Positions 43,145-51,986 of a stretch of DNA of 64,000 bases are shown piece after piece. A program made the translations under genes and the position numbers. The stretch covers positions 310,001 to 374,000 of the forward strand of contig CCRI01000002.1 of the NCBI GenBank assembly GCA_000985875.1. The letters are read 5' to 3'. This stretch comes from Neorhizobium galegae bv. officinalis (GTDB lineage: Bacteria > Pseudomonadota > Alphaproteobacteria > Rhizobiales > Rhizobiaceae). The number at the start of each line of letters is the position of its first letter. The first letter of the stretch is position 1. The notes beneath the pieces are model-generated. The model was not told the DNA's origin, ran no database searches, and worked only from the letters and a program-made list of their open reading frames with translations.

Positions 43145-44149
43145 ATGACAGATCGTAAAAAATACGTGGTCGGGATAACCGACCACATGATCGGCGCCCC
43201 CGATCTTGAAGCCGAGGTGCTCGGCAATGATGTCGAGATAGATTTCTTCGCCAGCACGGACGAAGCGTCGTTCGCCCCCGATCGCCTGGCAAGGCTCGAT
43301 GCCCTGATGGTTTGGGGGGCGCCGCTGGGGCAAAAAAGCATCGCGCACCTGACCCGCTGCAGGGGCGTGGTGCGTTATGGCGTCGGCTACGAGAAGATCG
43401 ATCTCGCGGCGCTCGGCAGCGCAGGCATCCCCTTTGCCAACAACCCCGATTATGGCACTGAAGAAGTCGCCGATCACGCGCTCGCAATGATCCTGTCCTT
43501 GCATCGACGGCTTTGGGAACACGACGCTCGTGCCCGCGGCTACACATCGGGATGGCAGATCCACAGCCTCAAACCACTTTGCCGATCCAACCGGGCGACC
43601 GTGGGCATTGTCGGCGTCGGGCGAATTGGAACCGCGGTGATCAACCGACTCAAACCCTTCGGCTTCCACGTCCTTGGCTATGATCCCGGACAGCCGCCAG
43701 GACATGAAAAAGCGATCGGCTATGAACGCACGGGGCGATTGGAGGAGCTTTTCGCCCGGTCGGATGTCGTCACCCTCCATTGCCCGGCGAACGCCGAGAC
43801 TCGCGGCCTCCTGAACTCTGATGGACTTGCCCGGCTGAAGCCCGGCGCCGTTGTCGTCAACACCGCACGCGGCGAGTTGATCGAAGATCTCGATGCGCTC
43901 GAGGTCGCGTTGCGGAGCGGACACCTGGCCGCCGCGGCAATCGATACGCTGGTCAAGGAGCCACCCGGTGACCATCCGTTGCTGACGGCGTGGCGTAACC
44001 GGGAGGACTGGCTTGCCGGGCGGCTGGTTATCACGCCGCACAATGCCTTCTACTCCGATCATGCAGCTGTCGAGATGCGTCTGAATGCGGCGAAGACAGT
44101 CAGGATTTTGCTCGATGAAGGAAGACTTCGAAATCAGGTGACAGATTAA
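43145..44149 (+). CDS. D-isomer-specific 2-hydroxyacid dehydrogenase
   Basis: 334 residues from the ATG at 43145 (MTDRKKYVVGITDHM); an in-frame ATG at 43103 overlaps the permease gene. NAD-binding GVGRIGTAV lies near residue 160, with the catalytic Arg in NTARGELI and His in PHNAFYSDH. It resembles the C-terminal-binding-protein/phosphoglycerate dehydrogenase-like group. It reduces or oxidises a 2-keto/2-hydroxy acid with NAD(H). Placed right after the importer genes, it may act on the imported acid or on a product of the monooxygenase whose remnant follows. Confidence 0.87.
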   Translation: MTDRKKYVVGITDHMIGAPDLEAEVLGNDVEIDFFASTDEASFAPDRLARLDALMVWGAPLGQKSIAHLTRCRGVVRYGVGYEKIDLAALGSAGIPFANNPDYGTEEVADHALAMILSLHRRLWEHDARARGYTSGWQIHSLKPLCRSNRATVGIVGVGRIGTAVINRLKPFGFHVLGYDPGQPPGHEKAIGYERTGRLEELFARSDVVTLHCPANAETRGLLNSDGLARLKPGAVVVNTARGELIEDLDALEVALRSGHLAAAAIDTLVKEPPGDHPLLTAWRNREDWLAGRLVITPHNAFYSDHAAVEMRLNAAKTVRILLDEGRLRNQVTD

Positions 44150-44152
44150 ATC

Positions 44153-44443
44153 ATGAGCAGCCGTTCCGAATTTATCTGGTACATCCCCAATGACGTCAAA
44201 GCCGGCCACCGAGGCGATGCGGCTGATCCGGATCACAACAGCCTGGACACCCCAACGAGCCAAGCAGAAGCTCTGGAACAGCTTGGTTGGAAAGCGCCCT
44301 CATCGGCACGGGCCGGAGACGGCCCGACACTTTCACGATCACCACGGCGCTCGTCGCCCGGACGACGACTTTCGAGCCGCTGATTGCGGTTCGGCCGGGC
44401 TATTAATTTCGCCCCCTCCGCGGCAACCCTCGATCACCTGACT
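44153..44443 (+). pseudogene. LLM-class flavin-dependent monooxygenase, 5' remnant with frameshift and deletion
   Basis: It starts like an SsuD/luciferase-like monooxygenase (SEFIWYIPNDVKAGHRGDA; HNSLDTPTSQAEALEQLGW). The frame breaks near 44290; the next frame continues RPDTFTITTALVARTTTFEP then LIAVRPGY and meets a stop. A third frame resumes NFAPSAATLDHLT after an apparent loss of a few codons. About 100 codons of an originally ~350-codon gene remain. It follows the dehydrogenase gene by 3 bp, so it was once part of that operon. Confidence 0.7.
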
Positions 44444-44444
44444 T

Positions 44445-44549
44445 TATGTCGTTGATGCCTCGGTCATTCCGAGCATCGCGTCCGGCCCTGTCCATGCGGC
44501 GGTTCTGGCGATCGCCGAAAACTTCTCCGCCGCCTTTACCGGCCGATAA
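44445..44549 (+). pseudogene. GMC oxidoreductase, C-terminal fragment
   Basis: One frame reads YVVDASVIPSIASGPVHAAV, LAIAENFSAAFTGR, then stop. This is the typical end of glucose-methanol-choline oxidoreductases (VVDASVMPSIxSGNxNA...IAEKA). The rest of the gene is absent; it abuts the monooxygenase remnant directly, marking a deletion junction. Its last 14 bases overlap the end of the convergent gamma-glutamyltransferase-like gene. Confidence 0.65.
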
Positions 44550-46119
44550 TGCTTTCCTCCAGGCTGGTATCGCCCCAGGGCGCCATGATCTCGGTGGCGC
44601 CGCAGTTGCGGCCCTCGCTGCGCATCACGCCAACCGGCACCGCGAAGGCATAAGGGTGGACGGTGCGCCTGGCGGCGACAGTAGGCGCAATCTCTGCCAG
44701 CGCCGACTGGATCTCCGCGGAGAGATCCTCGTCGGCAATGATTTGCGAGAGGCCGCTGACATCAATCCGCGGATGAAGAAATGCCTCTTCCAAGCTCATG
44801 CCAAAATCGACCATGTAGCTGATGAGATTGGTGACGGCCGGCAGGATTTTTCGTCCGCCGGCAGCGCCGATCGCAAACATCCGGCCGCGGTGTTCGCCGA
44901 TCGTCGGGCAGACATTCATCAGGCAGGCTTTTCCGGGCGCAAGCGAGTTCGGTTTGCCCGGTTCCGGGTCGAACCACATGATGCCGTTGTTCATCAGCAT
45001 GCCGGTCGAAGGCGCGACGACGCGGCTGCCGAATTTCGACAGAAGCGTCTGGGTGACATTGACCATGTTGCCGGCCTTGTCGACGACACTAAAGGATGTC
45101 GTGCAGGGGGCAGCTTCCGTATCACAGCTCTCGTCGCCGGCATTTTCGAGCCGGTCCTGATAGGCCGCGCGCAAGGCACGGGCCATGGCGGCATAACTGC
45201 CGGAATCAGGACTTTTGCCGGTCGAGAGCTCAGCCTCCATCAGCCGCAGCGTCGTCACCAGTTCACTGCCCGCGCTGAGACCGGACGGCGCATGGATCGT
45301 TGCATCCCTGTAGGAGACGGTGCGGGCCGGGCTGACACGGGCGCGGTAAGCTCTCAGGTCCTCATGCGACAGCGGATTGCCCTTGTCGCGCATGTCGGAG
45401 ACGAGTGCCTCGGCCAACTGACCTTCGTAGAAATCCCGTGGCCCGGCTTCCGCCAGACGCCACAACGCGGCCGCCATGACGGACTGGTCGAGCCGGCTTT
45501 CCTTGGTATCGGTCCAGCCGGCAATGTTCGGCCATTGTCCGTCAATGAGGAAAAGCTTTGCCGCGTCCTTGTCCTTCGCCAGCTGACGCGTCACCGAAGC
45601 AATCATCAGCGAAGCATACCAGTCGACCAACATGCCCTTTTCCGCCAGAGCCACGGCCGGCGCCAGAAGCTCCGCCCAGGGCCGCGTCGCATAACGCTGG
45701 TGGGCAAGCTCCATGCCGGCCACAAGGCCGGGGACAGCAATCGAATGAGGACCAAAAATATTCCGGTCATCCCTGACGCGCGCCCAGGTGAAAAGGTCCG
45801 ATACGCCGCCGCTTTCGACCATTGGATAATCCGAAAGCCTGAGCCCGGCCGGCGCGCGCATGCCGAACTCGATCGTTTCGGCTCGCTTTTCGCTAGCCCG
45901 CCAGAGCGTCATCATGCCGCCGCCCATCGGGCCGCTCATCCATGGCTCGACCACGCCGAGCGCGAAGGAGGTGGCGATCGCCGCATCCATCGCATCGCCA
46001 CCCTCTGCCAAGATCTTTGCTCCGACCTCGGCTGCGGTCCGATGGTGAGCGGCAACCAGTCCGCCGTTGCTCCAGACGACATCCTTGCTGACACGCTGCG
46101 TCTTTGAAAAATTGCTCAT
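44536..46119 (-). CDS. Gamma-glutamyltransferase-family protein without signal peptide
   Basis: 527 residues. The N-terminal GGDAMDAAIATSFALGVVEP and GGGMMTLWRA, the autoprocessing site CTTSFSVVDKAGN (nucleophile Thr retained) and GAAGGRKILPAVTNLI show the GGT/cephalosporin acylase family. Unlike periplasmic GGT there is no signal peptide, so it is probably cytosolic and may act as an amidase/acylase on a pathway intermediate. It is the last gene of the 13-gene operon beginning with the HpaB-type monooxygenase, 24 bp after the RidA gene. Confidence 0.85.
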   Translation of the reverse strand: MSNFSKTQRVSKDVVWSNGGLVAAHHRTAAEVGAKILAEGGDAMDAAIATSFALGVVEPWMSGPMGGGMMTLWRASEKRAETIEFGMRAPAGLRLSDYPMVESGGVSDLFTWARVRDDRNIFGPHSIAVPGLVAGMELAHQRYATRPWAELLAPAVALAEKGMLVDWYASLMIASVTRQLAKDKDAAKLFLIDGQWPNIAGWTDTKESRLDQSVMAAALWRLAEAGPRDFYEGQLAEALVSDMRDKGNPLSHEDLRAYRARVSPARTVSYRDATIHAPSGLSAGSELVTTLRLMEAELSTGKSPDSGSYAAMARALRAAYQDRLENAGDESCDTEAAPCTTSFSVVDKAGNMVNVTQTLLSKFGSRVVAPSTGMLMNNGIMWFDPEPGKPNSLAPGKACLMNVCPTIGEHRGRMFAIGAAGGRKILPAVTNLISYMVDFGMSLEEAFLHPRIDVSGLSQIIADEDLSAEIQSALAEIAPTVAARRTVHPYAFAVPVGVMRSEGRNCGATEIMAPWGDTSLEESIIGR

Positions 46120-46143
46120 CGGGCGGTCCTCGGGATGCGGATG

Positions 46144-46581
46144 TCAGTCGTCGTTCGGCACGTAGGCGATGACTTCTATCTCCAGCCCGCAATCCATCGG
46201 CGTGCGGCCGGCCTGCAGGCGGGCGCGGGCGGGTAACGTCTCGCGGCTGGAGAAATATTTGATATAAACCTTCTCGAATTCTTCGGCCTGGGTCTGGTCC
46301 TTCAGCCAGACATTGGTCTTCAGCAGGCAATCCATGTTGGAGCCGGCTGCCTCGACCAGTTTCTTGATATTCTCCATGATGATCTCGACCTGCCGCGGGA
46401 ACGGTGTGTCGGGCATAGGCGGAACCTTCGTGCCGGCAATCCGGGCAGCGGCAACCTCGGCGCAAAATGCCGCGTCGAAAGGCGCCAGCCCCGAAAGATA
46501 GAGCATGTCGCCGTAACGGACGCAGAGATTGTAGGCGCCGCCGTTTTCTGGCACGTCGGCCTTGATAATCTGCTTGTGCAT
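46144..46581 (-). CDS. RidA family (YjgF/UK114) protein
   Basis: 145 residues. Typical RidA end with the active-site Arg region PARARLQAGRTPMDCGLEIE followed by VIAYVPND, and the N-terminal LCVRYGDMLYLSG. Such proteins hydrolyse enamine/imine intermediates to release ammonia, or, as RutC and similar pathway members, act on ring-cleavage products (aminoacrylate). In this operon it may hydrolyse an enamine formed after N-heterocycle cleavage. Confidence 0.88.
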   Translation of the reverse strand: MHKQIIKADVPENGGAYNLCVRYGDMLYLSGLAPFDAAFCAEVAAARIAGTKVPPMPDTPFPRQVEIIMENIKKLVEAAGSNMDCLLKTNVWLKDQTQAEEFEKVYIKYFSSRETLPARARLQAGRTPMDCGLEIEVIAYVPNDD

Positions 46582-46608
46582 CGAATTGTCTCCCTGTTGA
46601 TGTCAGCT

Positions 46609-47670
46609 TTAACTTGGCTTCCAGCGATGCAGCATGTGAACCATGCTGCGCGCCACGAAGGGGCCGAAGATCGAAACGGCGAATAGACGCAGCGTCTGCA
46701 GCGTCATGACGAAGGTCATGTCGGCTCCGGCATTGACGGCAATCAGCGCGATGGAATCGATGCTGCCCGGCACAGTCGCCAGAAGCGCGCTCATCAGGTC
46801 GACGCCGGCGATAACCGAAAGCACGGCACCGGAAGCACCGCAAAGCAACATCAGCAGGAATGCGGCACCGACAAGCGCCGGCAGCGCACGGGCTCCGGCA
46901 CGCAAGATATCCGGCGTCATCCGAAGGCCGATATGAGCACCGAAGGCAAGATAGGCGAGCGCCACCAGCCAGGCCGGCACGGCGAGATTGACGCCGGCAA
47001 CCTGAAGCGCCCCGGCAAGCGTCAAGGGCACCAGCGATGCCGCTGATGGAATGAAGCGCAGATAACGGCCACTGAGCGCGCCGACGAATGCCAGGCCCAG
47101 CACGATCGATATCGAGGCGAGATCCGGCGCAGACCCGGCAGCTGGATGCGCAACCGCAGCGCCAACGATAAAGAGCGCTGCGACGACCATGGTTGTGATG
47201 ACCACCATCAGCCGCACCGTCTGGATCAGCGCCACGAGACGGCTGTCGAGACCGTGCTCGTGCGCCATGGCAATCACGGTACCTGCCATTCCCGGCAGAA
47301 AACCCCAGATCGCTACCTCGCCGTCTATCCCCGACATGCGCGCCGACATCCAGCCGGTAAAGCAGGAGGCAAGGAAGGTCAGCGCTACGAAGACGATGAC
47401 GATCGGCCAGATCTCGCCCATCCGCACCAGCAGCGCGGGATCGAGATGGGCGGCGATCAGACATCCGGCAACACCCTGTGCCATGCGGTGCAGGACGCCG
47501 GGAATACGAACCTCGCAGCCGCCCCGCGCCATGACGATGCCGACGACCATCGGGCCGAGCATCAATGCGGCGGGAAGCGAGAGCAGTTGCAGGACCTGTC
47601 CGAGGATGAGGCCCGGTGCCAGCAACAGCAGCCATTGCAGCGACACCGGCAATGTCGAGACCTTCATCAC
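46609..47670 (-). CDS. AbrB-type integral membrane protein (putative transporter)
   Basis: 353 residues, about ten hydrophobic spans arranged as two similar halves, the layout of the 'AbrB/ammonia monooxygenase' membrane family (PAALMLGPMVVGIVMA and later the second-half VPLTLAGALQVAGVNLAVPA; LLATVPGSIDSIALIAVNAG). Despite the family name it is neither a regulator nor a monooxygenase. Its start overlaps the amidase stop (ATGA). A role in export or import of an amino-acid-like or ammonia-containing product is possible; no substrate is known. Confidence 0.8.
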   Translation of the reverse strand: MMKVSTLPVSLQWLLLLAPGLILGQVLQLLSLPAALMLGPMVVGIVMARGGCEVRIPGVLHRMAQGVAGCLIAAHLDPALLVRMGEIWPIVIVFVALTFLASCFTGWMSARMSGIDGEVAIWGFLPGMAGTVIAMAHEHGLDSRLVALIQTVRLMVVITTMVVAALFIVGAAVAHPAAGSAPDLASISIVLGLAFVGALSGRYLRFIPSAASLVPLTLAGALQVAGVNLAVPAWLVALAYLAFGAHIGLRMTPDILRAGARALPALVGAAFLLMLLCGASGAVLSVIAGVDLMSALLATVPGSIDSIALIAVNAGADMTFVMTLQTLRLFAVSIFGPFVARSMVHMLHRWKPS

Positions 47671-48986
47671 GATTTTGAAGGCCGCGCCTCGATGCCTGCA
47701 GCGCGCAGACGATCTTCCACCGCTGCAGCCTGCCGCAGGAGGGCAGCATCCTCGCCCGGACGGGCAACAAGCTGCAGGCCGACCGGCATGCCTGCTGGGC
47801 CGAAACCGGCCGGAATGGTGACACTCGGGCAGCCGAGCAGGGTCCAGCGGATATTATAGGTTGCAGGCCCGGTCCGTTCGATGCCGAGTGGCGCCTCACC
47901 CGGTGCGGATGGAGTGATAAGGAAGTCCGTATCGCCGAACAGGGCGTCGAGATTGGCAAGGGCACGGTCCCGCGCCGCAAGTCCGGCCTGCCAACCTGCA
48001 AAGGTGCTCTTTGCCTGCCGCTCCATGAAAGCATGAGTGTCCGGGGTCAGCTTGTCCCAATGAAGGTCGCGGTCGGTGCTGAGCGCGATCGAAGCCTCCC
48101 AGCCGAAGACATCGTCCTGCGCCGGGCCGAGCGCCTCGAACCAGGCCGGTACCGCCTTTGTCGACACGGAACCAAGCACGGAGGCGGCCCGTTCGAGGGG
48201 CGAAAAATCGGCGACAGGTTCGTGGACCGGCAGGCAGAGACCCATTTTCGAAAGCGGCAGAGAGCCTTCAGGGGTGAGAATATCCGGAACAAGCTCCGGA
48301 CGCCGCATGCAGACCGAGACGAGCAGCGCGAGGTCGCGGAGGTCGCGCGCCATCGGCCCGACGACATCGAGCGTCCGCGACAACGGCTTGACACCAAAGG
48401 TCTCGATCAGTTTCGGCGACGGTTTCATTGCCGCAACGCCGCAATAGGCGGCCGGGCGGATGGTGGAGCCTGAGGTCTGGGTGCCGAGGCCGAGCAGGAT
48501 CAGCCCGACACCGAGCGCCGCCGCCGTGCCACTGGAAGAGCCGCCCGGCGTGCGCTTCGGATCGAACGGATTGACGGTGGCGCCGGGGGATGCGGTGGCA
48601 AATTCGGTCGAGACCGTCTTGCCCATAAAGACCGCGCCCGCCTGGCGGGCGAGATGGACGACCGACGCATCCCGGCAGGGCTGCCAACCGGGATAGGCAG
48701 CCGAACCGTATTCCGTCGGCATGTCGCGCGTCTCGATGACATCCTTGATGCCGAATGGGACGCCGGCAAGTGGCCCTTTTGGCGCCACGGCAGCGAGCGC
48801 ACGGGTCTTTTCCGGCGCGTGATGGATGAAGGCGCGCAGCGACGGCTCGGCCGTGGCGATGCGATCGAGCCAGATTTCGGTGACGGCCTCGGCAGTGAGC
48901 GTGCCGGCGGCAACGGCCTTGGCGATCGCGCGTGCGCTCATCGCGGTGATGTCGGCGGCGGATGGCTTTGACGAATTCATAATCAT
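47667..48986 (-). CDS. Amidase (amidase signature family), second copy
   Basis: 439 residues. The Ser-cisSer-Lys triad regions are present: Lys in GVPFGIKDVIET, cis-Ser in GGSSSGTAAA, and the nucleophile Ser in GTQTSGSTIRPAAYCGV. It hydrolyses a small amide or ureide to acid and ammonia or amine. It lies directly downstream of another amidase of the same family but is quite different in sequence, so the two probably act on different amides in the pathway. Confidence 0.88.
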   Translation of the reverse strand: MIMNSSKPSAADITAMSARAIAKAVAAGTLTAEAVTEIWLDRIATAEPSLRAFIHHAPEKTRALAAVAPKGPLAGVPFGIKDVIETRDMPTEYGSAAYPGWQPCRDASVVHLARQAGAVFMGKTVSTEFATASPGATVNPFDPKRTPGGSSSGTAAALGVGLILLGLGTQTSGSTIRPAAYCGVAAMKPSPKLIETFGVKPLSRTLDVVGPMARDLRDLALLVSVCMRRPELVPDILTPEGSLPLSKMGLCLPVHEPVADFSPLERAASVLGSVSTKAVPAWFEALGPAQDDVFGWEASIALSTDRDLHWDKLTPDTHAFMERQAKSTFAGWQAGLAARDRALANLDALFGDTDFLITPSAPGEAPLGIERTGPATYNIRWTLLGCPSVTIPAGFGPAGMPVGLQLVARPGEDAALLRQAAAVEDRLRAAGIEARPSKS

Positions 48987-49004
48987 GATGTCACCTTCGG
49001 GATG

Positions 49005-50393
49005 TCAGGCTGAAAGTTTCGGACGACGCATCGCCCAGGGGCTGGCGGCTTCAAGCTGGCCGGCCAGACTGAAAAGCAGAGCCTCGGCACCGAAAGCCGC
49101 CCCGAAATGCACGCCGACAGGGATACCCGCTTCGGTCCAGTAGAGCGGCACGCTCATGGCCGGGCAGCCGGAGGCGTTGAAGACCGCCGTCAGCGGCGCG
49201 TGGTTCCAGAAGCGCTGGAAGAATTCCTTAACGCCGAGGCCCACGCCCGATAGATGGCCGAGTTTCGGAGCCACTTCCGCCGTCGTTGGCGAGAGATAGA
49301 TGTCGTAGTCGGAGAAATAGCGGCCCATCGCCCGACTCGACTGATGCAGCGCGTCAATTGCGCCGAGATAGTCGGTGCCGGACAGTCCCTCGCCCATATT
49401 CACCCACTCGGCATTGACGGGTTCAAGCAGTGCCAGCGGATCGGCGATGTTTTTTGCCTTGGCAAGGTTGCGGGTGCCGCGGGCAATATTGACGGCCGCA
49501 ATGGTCAGCCAGGCCCGGCTCACCGCATCGCGGTCATAGTTCGGAGCGGCCAGCTCGACCTTGTGGCCAAGCTTTTCGCAGAGAGCGGACGCCGCTTCGA
49601 CGGCTGCCCGGCAATCGGCATCACCAGTGACTTCCATGCCGATCTTGAGCGAGCGCGGCGGGCGGGAGACGGCATCGAGGAAACTGCCTTCCATCGTAGG
49701 AGGCCCCCAGGGGTCGCCGATATCGGCGCCGTGCGTGACATCGAGCATGGCGGCACTGTCGCGCACCGACCGGCTGATCGCATGCAGCGTTCCCATGCCG
49801 CCGACGGTTTCGACGATGGCGGGACCAAAGGGATTGCGCCCGCGCGAGGGCTTGAGGCCAAAGACGCCGCAATGGGCGGCCGGGACGCGGATCGAGCCTG
49901 CGCCATCCGAGCATTGCGTCATCGGCATGATGCCGGCCGCGACCGCTGCGGCAGCGCCACCGGAAGAGCCGCCTGGCGTGCGCGTCAGATCCCAGGGGTT
50001 CCGGGCCGGCCCATAAAACGTGCCTTCGGTGGTGAAACTCAGCGCCAGTTCGGGCGTGTTGGTGCGGCCGAGAAAGGCAAAACCCGCCTGTCGCAAGCGG
50101 GTGCCCATCGTGCTGTCGGCGGAGCTGACGACATCCCGATGAAGCCGCGTGCCCGAGGTGATCGGCATGTCCTTCAAAGGCACGCCGGTATCCTTCAGGA
50201 GAAGTGGCACGCCAGCAAAAGGCCCCTCGGTCGCGTAGGACGTTTCATCCGGAAAATGGTGCACGACCGCGTTCAGGCTCGGATTCAATGCCGCGATCCG
50301 GGCCTTCGCCTCCTTGACGAAGTGATCCGGCGCCACTTCGCCGCGTCTGACCAGATCCGCCATGGCGAGCGCGTCGAGACTGTCATAGTCCAT
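49005..50393 (-). CDS. Amidase (amidase signature family), first copy
   Basis: 462 residues from the ATG at 50393 (AGGACTGAAA upstream). Lys in GVPLLLKDTG, GGSSGGAAAAVAAG and the nucleophile Ser in SDGAGSIRVPAAHCG. The C-terminal half (WNHAPLTAVFNASGCPAMSV) is typical of the 6-aminohexanoate-cyclic-dimer hydrolase-like group. The start overlaps the end of the FAD synthetase-like gene by about 10 bp. Confidence 0.88.
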   Translation of the reverse strand: MDYDSLDALAMADLVRRGEVAPDHFVKEAKARIAALNPSLNAVVHHFPDETSYATEGPFAGVPLLLKDTGVPLKDMPITSGTRLHRDVVSSADSTMGTRLRQAGFAFLGRTNTPELALSFTTEGTFYGPARNPWDLTRTPGGSSGGAAAAVAAGIMPMTQCSDGAGSIRVPAAHCGVFGLKPSRGRNPFGPAIVETVGGMGTLHAISRSVRDSAAMLDVTHGADIGDPWGPPTMEGSFLDAVSRPPRSLKIGMEVTGDADCRAAVEAASALCEKLGHKVELAAPNYDRDAVSRAWLTIAAVNIARGTRNLAKAKNIADPLALLEPVNAEWVNMGEGLSGTDYLGAIDALHQSSRAMGRYFSDYDIYLSPTTAEVAPKLGHLSGVGLGVKEFFQRFWNHAPLTAVFNASGCPAMSVPLYWTEAGIPVGVHFGAAFGAEALLFSLAGQLEAASPWAMRRPKLSA

Positions 50394-51240
50394 TTTCAGT
50401 CCTTTTAAGTCCTGTTTCCGCGGCTCCGACAGATGCCGCCGCATGCCAGAGAAGGGTCGATGTTCCGGCAGGCAGCCGGGCTTCGGGACGCCGTCCTTTC
50501 AGGACGAGCGTCCGTCGGCCCAGCCGCCGGCCGGCGGCTTCTCTTGCCTCAACCATAAAAATTCCGTCCGGCGGCAGGATCTGCATCACATCGAATTGCC
50601 AACCAGTCGGGCCGGCTTCGATCGTCGTCTCGAAAGGGCGCCCGAGCAGGCGTTCCGCCTCATCCAACCGACCGCTCCTGATGAACTGGCGGACCTGGCT
50701 TGAGGAGATCCGAACGCCCTCCTCCCCCCGATCCCGGCAGTCGCCGACAACATGGGTCGCGAAACCGCACATCCGGCCCATCGCCTGCAGCAGCGGCACG
50801 TCTCCCGCGCGGAACTGGCCAAAGCGGAAATCGGCGCCGGTCACGACCGCCGAAATGCCAAGCCGCGCGACGAGATGGTCGAGCACGAAACTTTCTGCCG
50901 GCTGGCCTGCAAATTGCGCGTCGAAGACGGGCGCATAGATGAGGTCGATGCCCGCCTCGGCCAGAAGCCGACTCTGCAGAGCCTTGCCCGAAATCAGGAA
51001 CCCCTGCTCTCCCCGGAAATGATGTCGGGGATGCGGGTCGAATTGCAGGATCGCCAGAGGGCTTCCGGTTTTCCTCGACCGCCGCGAGGCAAGCGCGAGC
51101 AGCGCCTGATGGCCGAGATGCAGACCGTCGAAATTGCCGAGCAGCAGGACTGAACCACGCAATTCGTCCGGCAGGGCACCGGCGCCGTCATGGACGACCG
51201 GAGCCTGCACAACGAAGCGGTCCTGCTCCATGGCAACCAT
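50383..51240 (-). CDS. RibF-like FMN adenylyltransferase (FAD synthetase) domain protein lacking the riboflavin kinase
   Basis: About 285 residues if started at the ATG at 51240 (MVAMEQDRFV), one base after the preceding stop; an ATG at 51258 inside the preceding gene is also open. The N-terminal nucleotidyltransferase motifs are intact: LLLGNFDGLHLGHQ, QFDPHPRHHF, VTGADFRFG and RISSSQVRQF. In bifunctional RibF this is followed by a flavokinase with GxTxGFPTAN, which is absent here; the remaining ~85 residues are unlike it. It could make FAD from FMN for the flavin-dependent monooxygenase of the operon. Confidence 0.78.
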   Translation of the reverse strand: MVAMEQDRFVVQAPVVHDGAGALPDELRGSVLLLGNFDGLHLGHQALLALASRRSRKTGSPLAILQFDPHPRHHFRGEQGFLISGKALQSRLLAEAGIDLIYAPVFDAQFAGQPAESFVLDHLVARLGISAVVTGADFRFGQFRAGDVPLLQAMGRMCGFATHVVGDCRDRGEEGVRISSSQVRQFIRSGRLDEAERLLGRPFETTIEAGPTGWQFDVMQILPPDGIFMVEAREAAGRRLGRRTLVLKGRRPEARLPAGTSTLLWHAAASVGAAETGLKRTENGL

Positions 51241-51241
51241 G

Positions 51242-51904
51242 TCAGCCGAGTGTCGCATACCAGTCGATCACCTCTGATACGGGAATGCAGTCGGCATATT
51301 TCTTGTGCATGTCGTAGAGATTGGCGAAATGCGGGCTCTCATGTAGGTCGGCCACGCATTCGATCGGCACGATCGTCCGGTAACCGCGCGACAGGCTGTC
51401 GACCACGGTTGCCCGCACGCAGCCGGAGGTCGAGCCACCGGTGACGATGACCGTATCGGTCTTGTGGTATGTGGCGAGAGACGCGATATGTGTCTCGAAA
51501 AAGGCGGACGGCATCTTCTTGTTGAGAATGACGTCACCCTTCACCACGTCGAGGCGCGGATCGAGCGCCGCGCGCGGCGATCCTTCCTTGATATTCTGCA
51601 GGCTGTCCGGCGTATCGGTGCGGGAACCGAACACGCCGCAATCGTCGCCGGATTCCGAAAAGGCGACATAGGTCCAGATGACCGGCAGGCCGAGCCGGCG
51701 GGTCTCCGACGCCAGCTTGTTGATGTATTCGGTCTGGTTCGGATCCGTCTCATAGCCTGTCTTGTAGATGTCCGGCTGCGTATAGGCGCATTGCAGGTCG
51801 ACATTGATCAGCATCGGGCGGGTGCCGAAGCCGTAACGCGGACGTGTAGGGTTCTTGCTCAGATGTTCGAACATCTGGCGGGCAGTCATATCGGACAGTT
51901 CCAT
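51242..51904 (-). CDS. Cysteine hydrolase of the isochorismatase/N-carbamoylsarcosine amidase family
   Basis: 220 residues from the ATG at 51904 with a GCAGGAG ribosome site. The catalytic triad is visible: Asp in LINVDLQCAYT, Lys in NKKMPSAFFETH and Cys in GGSTSGCVRATVVD. The closest recognised group is N-carbamoylsarcosine amidohydrolase; maleamate amidohydrolase (NicF) and RutB are also in this superfamily. Behind a NicX-like dioxygenase, hydrolysis of a linear maleamate- or carbamoyl-type product releasing ammonia is the likely job. Confidence 0.87.
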   Translation of the reverse strand: MELSDMTARQMFEHLSKNPTRPRYGFGTRPMLINVDLQCAYTQPDIYKTGYETDPNQTEYINKLASETRRLGLPVIWTYVAFSESGDDCGVFGSRTDTPDSLQNIKEGSPRAALDPRLDVVKGDVILNKKMPSAFFETHIASLATYHKTDTVIVTGGSTSGCVRATVVDSLSRGYRTIVPIECVADLHESPHFANLYDMHKKYADCIPVSEVIDWYATLG

Positions 51905-51937
51905 ATCGGCTCCTGCGGGCTGCACTGCAATCGTGGT

Positions 51938-51965
51938 GGCGAGCCCTTGAGGTTCAGGCCTCGCC
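51938..51965 (-). promoter_or_regulatory. Imperfect intercistronic hairpin after binding protein gene
   Basis: GGCGAG and CTCGCC pair at the base, with a further three pairs beyond one mismatch. It lies between the stop of the Tat-type binding protein gene (51987) and the cysteine hydrolase start. Weaker than the other hairpins of this kind. Confidence 0.4.
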
Positions 51966-51986
51966 TTTTGTCGGAGAAGCGTCGGC

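Noticed and set aside
46609..47670. AbrB-type transcriptional regulator or ammonia monooxygenase
   Set aside because: The protein is an integral membrane protein with about ten spans; these common family labels are misleading.
45893..48034. A 713-codon minus-strand open frame
   Set aside because: It is a shadow frame running through the GGT, RidA, AbrB and amidase genes, which have clear families in another frame; its translation is Arg/Ser-rich and low in family signal.
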